This document shows, piece after piece, positions 7,355-13,974 of a stretch of 13,974 nt of DNA. A program made the translations under genes and the position numbers. The DNA comes from Crocinitomicaceae bacterium (GTDB taxonomy: Bacteria > Bacteroidota > Bacteroidia > Flavobacteriales_D > Sanyastnellaceae), in assembly GCA_020848015.1 (NCBI GenBank), contig JADLBA010000148.1:1-13974 (forward strand). Reading direction: 5' to 3'. Within the stretch, counting starts at the first letter, position 1. Every line of letters begins with the position of its first letter. The notes under the pieces were generated by a model. That model saw only the letters and a list, made by a program, of their open reading frames with translations. It was not told the origin of the DNA and did no database searches.

Positions 7355-9328
7355 GTGCGTTTCAGCCTGCTCATAAAGTTAACGTTGATAGTTATTGTCT
7401 GGCTCTGCCAAACGAATAAAATACAAGCTCAGTGCAGCGCCTGTGAGCATTCTGTACAACTGATACAGAACGGAAATTTTAGTTCTGGAAATTCAGGCTT
7501 CACTACTAACCTCGTACCCGGTACCGGATTTTTTTGCCCGTTGTGCACAGAAGGAACCTATGCTATCGGCCCTAATGCGCTCTTTTATCATAACGGTTTC
7601 ACTGGATCGGATCATACCAATCCGCCTTCCGGAAATTTTTTTATTGCTAATGGTGCCGGCTACCCAAATTATCAGGTATGGTGTCAGACAGTAAGCGTAC
7701 AACCAAATACTAATTACACCTTTAGTATGTGGACGCGCGATGTTGCCAACAACCCGAATCCACACCCTCTTGCGCAACTGCAGGTTACCTTCAACGGTAT
7801 TGCATCAGGGCCAATACATTTAGCACAGGGTGGGTGGTCAAATGTTCAATTTGTTTGGAACTCTGGCAATCTCAGCTCTGTACAGATTTGTGTGACAAAC
7901 CTACAGGATCAGACAGGGGGAAACGACTTCGGATTGGATGATATTACTTTGACCGCTTGTCATGCCTATCATATTTCTCACCCCGCCAATGCAGGCACCG
8001 ATAAATCAATTTGCAGCAATGAATCCACTATACTCGGTTCAATCTCTTATCCGGGCTATTCTTACCTGTGGAATAATCCCACCGGCCTTTCTTCCACGGT
8101 AGTATCAAATCCGTTGTTGCTGATTCAAAATAGCTCACAACAGATCAGTTCCCAAACCTACATTCTCACTTCCGATTCAGCGAATGTAGGCTGCATCAGT
8201 AAAGACACGGTAATAGTAAATGTAAAGCCGTTGCCTGTTTTTGATCTCGGTGAAAACCGACAGCTCTGTCCCGGCGAATCTGCCGTCCTTACTGCAGGCA
8301 GCGGATGGCAAAGCGTACAATGGCACAGTGATCCTTTCTCTTTTTCTTCACAGGAAGCACAAGTCTCTGTAAATGTTGAAGCAATGTACTATGCTACAGT
8401 TACGTTGAATGATTGCAGCGCAGAGGACAGTGTAAATGTGCAAATTACCGATCTGCCAGAAATTGATCTTGGGCCTGATGTTGCATTCTGTGAAGGCAAT
8501 ACATACACCCTTACTTCTGCTGTTAGCGGGCAGTGGTCCACTGGAAGCTCAGGAAACCAAGTAGAGGTTTCAGAGGGTGGCGAGTATTCCTTTCTGTTTA
8601 CAAACAATGGTTGTTCGGTAGCCGATACCATTAGAGTAACCAGATACGATTATCCAGTGATAATTATAACCGGCGACCTATCAATGTGCGAAGGACAGGA
8701 AACTACACTCATCTCTACGGTTGCAGGTGAATGGAGCAATGGCACCAGCGGATATTCTACCACAGTGAATACAGATGGAAATTATTCAATCACTGCTGCC
8801 AATGGGCCGTGTGAATCAACCGCCGGTGCTGAAGTGAGTCTGCTGCTAATGCCATTCGCAGATACCGGAAGAGATACGCTGGTGTGTGATGATCAGCCCA
8901 TTGTAATCAGCGCCTATGCGGCTCAAAACGGGCACTACTTGTGGTCCACGGGCGACACGCTGCCGGAGATAACCGTTCACAACCCCGGTATTTACTCAGT
9001 TATCGCATCGAATGAATGCGGAAATGTTACCTCGGAAGTTTGGATAGATATGGAAGCCTGCGGATGGAATATCTATATTCCCGATTGCATTACTCCAAAC
9101 CATGACGGAATAAATGATGCATGGCAGGTAGAAGGATATAATTTCAGCGATCTTGAGGTGCGTGTTTATAATCGTCTCGGTGACATGATCTTTTTCAGCA
9201 ATACTTCCGAAAAATCTTGGGTACCCAATGAAAAGGAGGGGGACGACTCTTATAGCTTTTTCGTTACCGGGGCTGATAATCGCGGAAAAAAATTTGAAAG
9301 AACGGGGCATATACTGGTCTTAAGATAA
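7355..9328 (+). CDS. Secreted Ig-like-repeat protein with T9SS type B (gliding-motility-associated) C-terminal domain
   Basis: A 657-residue exported protein. The start is GTG at 7355: an in-frame stop at 7322 excludes a longer form, and the GTG is followed by a good signal peptide (1-25, ending IQA|Q). Residues 35-200 form a jelly-roll, CBM-like domain (LIQNGNFSSGNSGF, TNYTFSMWTRD, FGLDDITL) of the kind common in Bacteroidota adhesins. Then come about five Ig/PKD-like units (about 209-290, 295-366, 369-429, 433-497, 500-566), each with a Cys near the start (LCPGE, FCEGN, MCEGQ, VCDDQ). The end (573-657) is the gliding-motility-associated sorting domain: YIPDCITPNHDGINDAW, VRVYNRLGDMIF and GHILVLR. 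The product is likely displayed on or released from the cell surface by the T9SS; its ligand is unknown. No enzyme domain is visible. Confidence 0.88.
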   Translation: MRFSLLIKLTLIVIVWLCQTNKIQAQCSACEHSVQLIQNGNFSSGNSGFTTNLVPGTGFFCPLCTEGTYAIGPNALFYHNGFTGSDHTNPPSGNFFIANGAGYPNYQVWCQTVSVQPNTNYTFSMWTRDVANNPNPHPLAQLQVTFNGIASGPIHLAQGGWSNVQFVWNSGNLSSVQICVTNLQDQTGGNDFGLDDITLTACHAYHISHPANAGTDKSICSNESTILGSISYPGYSYLWNNPTGLSSTVVSNPLLLIQNSSQQISSQTYILTSDSANVGCISKDTVIVNVKPLPVFDLGENRQLCPGESAVLTAGSGWQSVQWHSDPFSFSSQEAQVSVNVEAMYYATVTLNDCSAEDSVNVQITDLPEIDLGPDVAFCEGNTYTLTSAVSGQWSTGSSGNQVEVSEGGEYSFLFTNNGCSVADTIRVTRYDYPVIIITGDLSMCEGQETTLISTVAGEWSNGTSGYSTTVNTDGNYSITAANGPCESTAGAEVSLLLMPFADTGRDTLVCDDQPIVISAYAAQNGHYLWSTGDTLPEITVHNPGIYSVIASNECGNVTSEVWIDMEACGWNIYIPDCITPNHDGINDAWQVEGYNFSDLEVRVYNRLGDMIFFSNTSEKSWVPNEKEGDDSYSFFVTGADNRGKKFERTGHILVLR

Positions 9329-9349
9329 GAAATTTTTTGCAAAAATTTC
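9329..9349. repeat. Perfect 9-bp inverted repeat filling the gap before the CvfB-like gene
   Basis: GAAATTTTT and AAAAATTTC are exact reverse complements separated by TGC. The structure starts one base after the stop codon of the Ig-repeat gene and ends 4 bp before the ATG of the next gene. As RNA it would form an A/U-rich hairpin over the ribosome-binding region; as DNA it could be an operator. It lacks a GC-rich stem, so it is a poor terminator. Confidence 0.6.
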
Positions 9350-9353
9350 AGTT

Positions 9354-10226
9354 ATGAAAATCTATCCCGGAAAAATACAGGATCTGTCAGTAGCAGAGGA
9401 GGCCGATCGCATATACATGATCGGTGACGAAAAAAATACTATTTCTCTTCCTAAAAGAGATGTGGGTAAAAAATTAGAATTGGGAGATAGAGTTCGCGTG
9501 TTTACTTTTTACAATGAGTCGCGTGAGTTGGAAGCAACCACCAAACTACCCTCGATAGAAGTTGGAGGATTCGGAAGTTTTCGTATTAAAAACTCGAATG
9601 ATCTCGGAGCTTTTATTGATATTGGTATCAAACGGGATATTCTGATTCCCCGCAAAGAACAACGCGAAGAACTTATAGAAGGAAGAATGGCACTGGTTAC
9701 CCTGCAGGCTGATGAGAAAAACAGGCGGCTCTTTGCCTCTACACGGCTTTCATCTTTCGTTAAGAATACCGACATCCATTATCAGCGTGGACAGGAAGTA
9801 GATCTACTCATCGCCGACAAGATAGAAATCGGTCGCAGGGTGATCATCAATCGCCGGCATCTCGGTGCTCTTTTTCGCCAGGAAATGATGCGAAATTTGC
9901 ACGAAGGCGAAACTGTGAAGGGTTACATCCGAAAAATAGAGGGGCACGACATCACTGTCAGTATGCAAAAAGAAGGCGAAGAACTCATACTCGATGCCGC
10001 TGATCGTCTGCTGGAATTTTTGAAAAATAACAACGGTTATATTCGCCTCACCGACGACAGCGATCCGGAGGAGATCAAGATACGCCTGAGAATGTCAAAG
10101 AAAACCTTTAAAAAAGCAGTGGGGCACCTCTATAAAAAACAGATCGTCGTACTTACTAAATTTGGGGTAAAGCTCGCTAACCGCGAACAAGAGATCGTGA
10201 AAGACGACCGCAAAAAGAAATGGTGA
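9354..10226 (+). CDS. cvfB: CvfB-like S1 / winged-helix RNA-binding protein
   Basis: A 290-residue cytoplasmic protein of the CvfB/YitL family, named from a Staphylococcus aureus regulator of virulence-factor expression that binds RNA. It has S1-like OB folds in series: about 1-65, 70-135 (GGFGSFRIKNSNDLGAFIDI, a clear S1 core), 140-205 (GQEVDLLIADKIEIG) and a short EGETVKGYIRKIEGHDITVS unit. A C-terminal winged helix follows (about 222-280), with the family hallmark IRLTDDSDPEEIK and then RMSKKTFKKAVGHLYKK. The length is normal for the family and no domain is missing. It sits 25 bp after an unrelated exported-protein gene, with an inverted repeat in between, so it may be cotranscribed but separately controlled. 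Its RNA targets in Bacteroidota are not known to me. Confidence 0.88.
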   Translation: MKIYPGKIQDLSVAEEADRIYMIGDEKNTISLPKRDVGKKLELGDRVRVFTFYNESRELEATTKLPSIEVGGFGSFRIKNSNDLGAFIDIGIKRDILIPRKEQREELIEGRMALVTLQADEKNRRLFASTRLSSFVKNTDIHYQRGQEVDLLIADKIEIGRRVIINRRHLGALFRQEMMRNLHEGETVKGYIRKIEGHDITVSMQKEGEELILDAADRLLEFLKNNNGYIRLTDDSDPEEIKIRLRMSKKTFKKAVGHLYKKQIVVLTKFGVKLANREQEIVKDDRKKKW

Positions 10227-10253
10227 ATGACCGTTTTGTCAGCCTCTTTCTTG

Positions 10254-10272
10254 TGAAAAAAATTATTTTTCA
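10254..10272. repeat. AT-rich inverted repeat behind the CvfB-like gene
   Basis: TGAAAAA / AATTA / TTTTTCA is a perfect 7-bp inverted repeat with a 5-base centre, 28 bp after the stop of the CvfB-like gene and 62 bp before the MBOAT gene. A short U-run closes the stem, but the hairpin has almost no G-C pairs, so a terminator role is doubtful. The rest of this 108-bp gap shows no clear promoter. Confidence 0.35.
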
Positions 10273-10334
10273 AAAATGCCGGTATAAAAAATTGGTCTAT
10301 TCTTACTGCCGGGGCTGTATAACTCCCCAAGTGG

Positions 10335-12056
10335 ATGGACTACCAAAGCATACTTGCCAAAACACTGATTGACTTTTTCATATTCAATCCTAAGTCGCCA
10401 TTCATTTTTACGACGATCAGCTTTTGGTTTTTTTTCGCACTGGTACTGTTAGTTGATGCATTCATCTACCGGAAAAGAGCCACACGGCATTTGTTCTTGT
10501 TCATTGCCAGCCTTTTCTTTTATTACAAAACGACCGGGCTTTTTTTTATACTTCTGTTACTTACGGCAGTGTGGGATTTTTTTATAGGAAAAAAAATCGC
10601 GACTACTGTAAATCCATTAAAGAAAAAGATGTGGCTCACGTGCAGTGTGGTACTGAACCTCTCAATTCTCTGTTACTTCAAATATGCTTATTTTTTTACG
10701 GATTCTTACAACGCAATAACCGGCAGCAACAACCATGTATTCAACTGGCTGTCACATTGGAGCAACGGCTTCTTCGGCTCTCATTTTGAAGTGGGCAAGA
10801 TCATTCTGCCGATCGGTATTTCATTTTTCACCTTTCAAAGTATCAGCTATACGATAGAGGTATTTCGGGGTACTCTCCAGCCTGTAAAGCGATTTACAGA
10901 TTTTGCATTTTTCGTCACTTTCTTCCCACAACTAGTCGCAGGCCCTATCGTCAGGGCTACCGACTTTATTCCTCAGATTTACAAGAATTACGCTTTGAGC
11001 CGACATGAATTTGGATTGGCCATCTTCTGGATCATGAACGGGCTTACCAAAAAGATCATACTTTCTGACTTCATCGCTGTCAACCTGATAGACCGCGTAT
11101 TTGAAAACCCGGATTCTTACACCGGCATCGAAAACCTTCTGGCCATTTATGGATACAGTCTGCAGGTGTATGCCGACTTCAGCGGCTATACAGATATTGC
11201 CATCGGTGTGGCTTTACTGATGGGGTTTCATCTTACAAAAAATTTCGACTCTCCCTACAAAGCTACCAACGTTTCAGACTTCTGGAGACGATGGCATATA
11301 TCGCTGTCGCACTGGCTCCGCGATTATCTCTACATCCCGCTCGGCGGAAATAAGACCGGCTCATTGGCAACATACATTCTCGCAGGTCTGATACTCGGAA
11401 TTGTGATCCTTTTATCAGGCTCATGGAAGGTATTGGTGATAGTGATTTTAGTAGTACTCGGTATAGTCATCGCCTGTCGCCTTGTGCGCTCCTTTTCGGT
11501 ATGGATCACAACCAATTTGAACCTGATGATCACTATGTTGCTCGGTGGTTTATGGCACGGTGCCAGTTGGAATTTTATCATCTGGGGCGGACTGAATGGA
11601 CTCGGTCTGATCTTTTACAAATTGTGGAAAAGGATTAGCCCGTGGGAAGTAAAAAATACTTGGTATAAAAGAGCCTGGACCATTTTTCTCACCTTTACCT
11701 TCATCACTTTCACAAGGGTGTGGTTTCGTGCGGGCAGCAGCAACTCCTGGAGCGGAATGAATGATGTACACGACGTAACAGCAGAGTTTCTTTCAGCTAC
11801 AACAATGCTCCACCGGATTTTTTTCCATACAGATATAATGGTAGCACCGCAGGTAGTAATGGGGTACTTGAAAGTACTGCTGGTTATAGTCGCCGGACTT
11901 GTTATTCACTGGCTGCCGGCTTCGTTCAAAGAGTGTTACAGAAATCGTTTTGCTGCATTGCCATTATGGGCGATGGTTCTGGTTTGCTTTTTTGGAGTAG
12001 TAGTACTTTACCAAGCAACAACTACTGCTATCCCTTTTATCTATTTCCAGTTTTAA
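10335..12056 (+). CDS. MBOAT family membrane O-acyltransferase (AlgI/DltB/PatA-like)
   Basis: A 573-residue polytopic inner-membrane protein that would pass acetyl or another acyl group from a cytoplasmic donor across the membrane to a polysaccharide or other envelope acceptor. The N-terminus FNPKSPFIFTT...FWFFF and FFYYKTTGLFF is typical of AlgI-like MBOATs. The core carries LPIGISFFTFQSISYTI (159-175), FFPQLVAGPIVRA (196-208), QVYADFSGYTDIAIG (277-291), FWRRWHISLSHWLRDYLYIP (316-335) and LLGGLWHGASWNF (402-414). H408 is the expected catalytic histidine and H321 the second conserved one. Residues about 340-393, between the YIPLGGN and NLMITMLLGGLWHG motifs, add about 45 residues with two hydrophobic segments that textbook AlgI lacks. 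No AlgJ-, SGNH- or DltD-like acceptor transferase is adjacent, so the substrate is open. Confidence 0.92.
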   Translation: MDYQSILAKTLIDFFIFNPKSPFIFTTISFWFFFALVLLVDAFIYRKRATRHLFLFIASLFFYYKTTGLFFILLLLTAVWDFFIGKKIATTVNPLKKKMWLTCSVVLNLSILCYFKYAYFFTDSYNAITGSNNHVFNWLSHWSNGFFGSHFEVGKIILPIGISFFTFQSISYTIEVFRGTLQPVKRFTDFAFFVTFFPQLVAGPIVRATDFIPQIYKNYALSRHEFGLAIFWIMNGLTKKIILSDFIAVNLIDRVFENPDSYTGIENLLAIYGYSLQVYADFSGYTDIAIGVALLMGFHLTKNFDSPYKATNVSDFWRRWHISLSHWLRDYLYIPLGGNKTGSLATYILAGLILGIVILLSGSWKVLVIVILVVLGIVIACRLVRSFSVWITTNLNLMITMLLGGLWHGASWNFIIWGGLNGLGLIFYKLWKRISPWEVKNTWYKRAWTIFLTFTFITFTRVWFRAGSSNSWSGMNDVHDVTAEFLSATTMLHRIFFHTDIMVAPQVVMGYLKVLLVIVAGLVIHWLPASFKECYRNRFAALPLWAMVLVCFFGVVVLYQATTTAIPFIYFQF

Positions 12057-12161
12057 TGATATAGCTGCAGGTGGCGGAGGAAATACCGGAAATTTCAGAA
12101 TAAAATTCATTATCATTCTGTGATCATTAAACCTCATTATTTAGAACGGAATTGATTTTTT

Positions 12162-12170
12162 TATACTTTG
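12162..12170 (+). promoter_or_regulatory. Likely -7 promoter element of the FISUMP gene
   Basis: TATACTTTG is close to TAnnTTTG with one extra base between TA and TTTG. It is followed by CAC and lies 66 bp before the ATG at 12237. A TTG at 12152 is too close to be a -33 box, so this is a partial match. The preceding 105 bp, back to the MBOAT stop, hold only a weak 6-bp repeat (CAGAAT/ATTCTG, 12096-12120). Confidence 0.35.
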
Positions 12171-12181
12171 CACTGGAAATT

Positions 12182-12200
12182 TTCTTTTTGATGAAAAGAA
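12182..12200. repeat. Inverted repeat in the presumed 5' leader of the FISUMP gene
   Basis: TTCTTTT / TGATG / AAAAGAA is a perfect 7-bp inverted repeat with a 5-base loop. If transcription starts just after the element at 12162-12170, this lies at the 5' end of the leader and could form a weak hairpin. The ATG inside the loop (12191) opens an overlapping 41-codon ORF in another frame that has no recognisable content. Confidence 0.35.
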
Positions 12201-12236
12201 GAAACTGCTCTTTAATAAATTATTCCTTAACGAATT

Positions 12237-13703
12237 ATGAAACAAATTCTATGTGTGCTTTTTCTTTCAATTCTATCATTTACCCTACCTGCCCAAACAA
12301 CAGGAGTTTCAGTTAATACTGATGGTACTCCTCCTGATGCCAGTGCTATTTTTGATATCAATAGCAGCTCTCAGGGTCTCCTGATTCCCCGCATGACAAC
12401 AGCGGAGATCGGTGCCATTATCTCCCCTGCTCCCGGACTACTGGTGTTCAATACTACAACATATTGCTTCAACGTTTACAAAACCACCGGATGGTATGAA
12501 TGGTGCGGTGAGTGTATCGCACCAGCCCCTCCAGTTGCCGACAACAGCGGCCCTGTTTGCGAAGGAGGAACACTCAGCCTGACTGCCTCCACCGTTCCTG
12601 GAGCTACCTATTCTTGGACAGGCCCTGACGGTTTTGTCTCGTCTCTCCAGAATCCCTCAATCAGCAATGTTACGAGCACGGCGAGTGGTGCCTATCTGGT
12701 ATCTTCACTATCAAACGGTTGTGCCAGCACTCCTTCTTCCACGCTGGTAACAATTAATCCTTTGCCTATCGCCCCAAGCTCAGGAACTCATGTCCCAAGC
12801 GAAAATCAGATCGTATGGAACTGGAATAATGTTGCGGGTGCAACGGCTTACTATTGGAATACGGTCAACAATTTCTCTTCCGCCACTAATATTGGGCAGA
12901 ATACCTCTTACACTCAAACCGGACTGATATGCAACTCTTCATATACGCTTTATGTGTGGTGCACTACTGCCTGTGGTGATTCATCTCCATTAACCCTGTC
13001 ACAAAGCACCAGCGCTTGTCCGGGAGCCTGCGGCGGACAGACTTCACTGACCGACTCGCGAGATTCACAGGTTTATCCCATTGTTTCAATTGGTATGCAG
13101 TGCTGGATGGCGGCAAATCTCAATTTCGGTACTACGCTTGGGATTTCTTCTACACAGTCGAACAACGGCACGGTAGAAAAATTCTGTTACGCCGATGTTG
13201 CCTCTAATTGCACAACCTACGGCGGCCTATATCAATGGGCTGAGTCCGTAGGCTATGCTTCTACCACTAACAATGTCCCCAGCGGTGTACAAGGAGTATG
13301 TCCGTCTGGTTGGCACGTTCCAAGTGATGCGGAATGGAAAATACTAGAAACGTCTATCGGTATGAGTCCTTCCGAAGTGAACGGTGGGGAATGGAGAGGA
13401 TCGCTAGGAGGAGAACTGAAATCCACTTCGGGATTGTGGACGGCACCAAATGTCAATGCTACTAATTCTGTTGGTTTTAACGCTCTTCCCGGCGGGCAAT
13501 GCACCGGTGGTAGTTGCGGGAGCTTGGGAACGATTGCCCGGTTTAACACCGCCACATCACAGCAAACCTATGGTTATGCAGACAGCAGCCAACGGATCGA
13601 GCGCCGGTTACAAAATGACAGCAACCAAATATACAGACCAACCGAAAATACCGGATGCTGCTCCTCAAACAGAGCTTTTAGTGTACGATGTGTAAAAAAC
13701 TGA
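12237..13703 (+). CDS. Secreted Ig-like / Fn3-like / FISUMP domain surface protein
   Basis: A 488-residue exported protein. Signal peptide 1-19 ends LPA|Q. Residues 22-92 are the short N-terminal module common in Bacteroidota surface proteins (SAIFDINSSSQGLLIPRMT, then APGLLVFNTTTYCFNVY). An Ig-like unit (about 100-174: PVCEGGTLSLTA, YSWTGPDGF, GAYLVS) and an Fn3-like unit (about 176-260: IVWNWNNVAGATAYYW, YTLYVWC) follow. Residues about 265-488 are a FISUMP domain (Fibrobacter succinogenes major paralogous domain), with DSRDSQVYPIVSIGMQCWMA, GLYQWAES, CPSGWHVPSDAEWKIL, GGELKST, NSVGFNALPGG and FSVRCVKN. The usual WWSST segment is replaced by ARFNTATS. No T9SS sorting domain or lipobox is present, so the route beyond the periplasm is unclear. 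Its role is unknown; FISUMP proteins are lineage-expanded surface proteins. Confidence 0.88.
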   Translation: MKQILCVLFLSILSFTLPAQTTGVSVNTDGTPPDASAIFDINSSSQGLLIPRMTTAEIGAIISPAPGLLVFNTTTYCFNVYKTTGWYEWCGECIAPAPPVADNSGPVCEGGTLSLTASTVPGATYSWTGPDGFVSSLQNPSISNVTSTASGAYLVSSLSNGCASTPSSTLVTINPLPIAPSSGTHVPSENQIVWNWNNVAGATAYYWNTVNNFSSATNIGQNTSYTQTGLICNSSYTLYVWCTTACGDSSPLTLSQSTSACPGACGGQTSLTDSRDSQVYPIVSIGMQCWMAANLNFGTTLGISSTQSNNGTVEKFCYADVASNCTTYGGLYQWAESVGYASTTNNVPSGVQGVCPSGWHVPSDAEWKILETSIGMSPSEVNGGEWRGSLGGELKSTSGLWTAPNVNATNSVGFNALPGGQCTGGSCGSLGTIARFNTATSQQTYGYADSSQRIERRLQNDSNQIYRPTENTGCCSSNRAFSVRCVKN

Positions 13704-13755
13704 TTTCTTTTCAGATCAAATTACTTAACCCAAACAATCTACACTCACACATTAA

Positions 13756-13772
13756 GGGCACCTCTAAAAATT
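13756..13772 (+). repeat. Candidate IS left terminal inverted repeat
   Basis: GGGCACCTCTAAAAATT resembles IS termini seen in Bacteroidota and cyanobacterial IS5-group elements, as I remember them. The complementary right end is not in the window. The TTAA at 13752-13755 may be part of the target duplication. Confidence 0.5.
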
Positions 13773-13831
13773 ATCCGTTGATATATTGTGTTGTAAGTCA
13801 TAGGATATGCGAGGCTTTATTGAATGTAACG

Positions 13832-13974
13832 GTGATCTGTTTGCTGCCAGATGAAATTGGCCATAAAAACATTACCCCTCCGGGATTTTCTGACGATCAT
13901 TTTTTACTTGAAAAGCTTACCGAGTTTGGCGATCCGCTTCAAAAGCTGAGCAAAAAGCAACAAACCGCGAAAAA
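13832..13974 (+). CDS. IS5-family-like transposase, N-terminal fragment (3' partial)
   Basis: The frame runs to the end of the window and encodes GFSDDHFLLEKLTEFGDPLQ followed by KLSKKQQ. The L..L...GDPL..L pattern is the typical opening of IS5-group transposases, which cut and paste DNA through a DDE catalytic triad; the triad would lie further on and is not visible. There is no in-frame ATG: GTG at 13832 is the best start, with TTG at 13820 possible. An ATG at 13807 in a different frame opens only a 15-codon peptide (MRGFIECNGDLFAAR). The copy may therefore carry a frameshift, or may really use the GTG. Confidence 0.55.
   Translation, partial: MICLLPDEIGHKNITPPGFSDDHFLLEKLTEFGDPLQKLSKKQQTAK

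Larger units (their letters stand above)
13756..13974 (+). mobile_element. Left end of an insertion sequence, probably IS5 family, cut by the window end
   Basis: Starting 52 bp after the FISUMP stop codon, GGGCACCTCTAAAAATT looks like an IS terminal inverted repeat, preceded by TTAA, a plausible target-site sequence. About 140 bp inside it begins a reading frame resembling the N-terminus of IS5-family transposases. The right end, the second inverted repeat and the catalytic DDE domain lie outside the window, so family assignment rests on resemblance only. Confidence 0.6.

Noticed and set aside
7979..9055. Tandem DNA repeat in the Ig-like region
   Set aside because: The repetition exists at the protein fold level only; the DNA of the units is too diverged to call a nucleotide repeat.
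12096..12120. CAGAAT/ATTCTG repeat behind the MBOAT gene as a terminator
   Set aside because: A 6-bp AT-rich stem with a 13-base loop and no U-tract after it.
12191..12316. 41-codon ORF starting in the FISUMP leader
   Set aside because: It overlaps the FISUMP gene in another frame and has no recognisable content; the FISUMP start at 12237 has a clear signal peptide.
13253..13555. Reverse-strand ORF of 100 codons inside the FISUMP domain
   Set aside because: Antisense to a conserved FISUMP region; its proline-rich product reflects codon bias of the real gene.

Overview
The window comes from a member of the Bacteroidota with a type IX secretion system (T9SS). Two proteins end in T9SS sorting domains: a type A 'FPNP' domain, and a type B gliding-motility-associated domain with the 'TPNHDGIND' motif. 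A FISUMP-domain surface protein, a SusC-style carboxypeptidase-regulatory extension on a TonB-dependent receptor, start regions without Shine-Dalgarno sequences and TAnnTTTG-type promoter elements point the same way. All recognised genes lie on the + strand and base composition looks uniform, so most of the window reads as chromosomal backbone. The exception is the right end, which runs into an insertion sequence.

Left part (1-5095): the 3' end of a PD40 / OmpA-like / DUF1573 envelope protein. It is followed at short spacing by a secreted PQQ-dependent sugar dehydrogenase of the soluble GDH/Asd type, and then by a TonB-dependent receptor. The last two may be a functional pair, with the receptor importing PQQ or a product of the dehydrogenase; this is an inference from adjacency and plug-domain resemblance.

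Middle part (5096-9328): a 223-bp gap holding a 28-codon ORF that looks like the first residues of a GNAT acetyltransferase. Then come a classical short-chain dehydrogenase, a PlsC-type acyltransferase whose ATG sits directly behind a TAnnTTTG element, and a 657-residue Ig-like-repeat protein for T9SS export. The dehydrogenase and acyltransferase may both act in lipid metabolism.

Right part (9329-13974): a perfect 9-bp inverted repeat fills the gap before a CvfB-like S1/winged-helix RNA-binding protein. Next are an MBOAT membrane O-acyltransferase with an unusual extra helical hairpin and no AlgJ/SGNH partner nearby, and a secreted Ig/Fn3-like/FISUMP protein. The window ends inside the left end of what appears to be an IS5-family element (terminal sequence plus transposase N-terminus).

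I see no rRNA, tRNA, CRISPR array, phage genes or defence island. No clearly new multi-gene system is evident. The most interesting leads are the dehydrogenase/receptor pair, the MBOAT insertion, the PD40-OmpA-DUF1573 fusion and the A|Q signal-peptide sites shared by all four secreted proteins.
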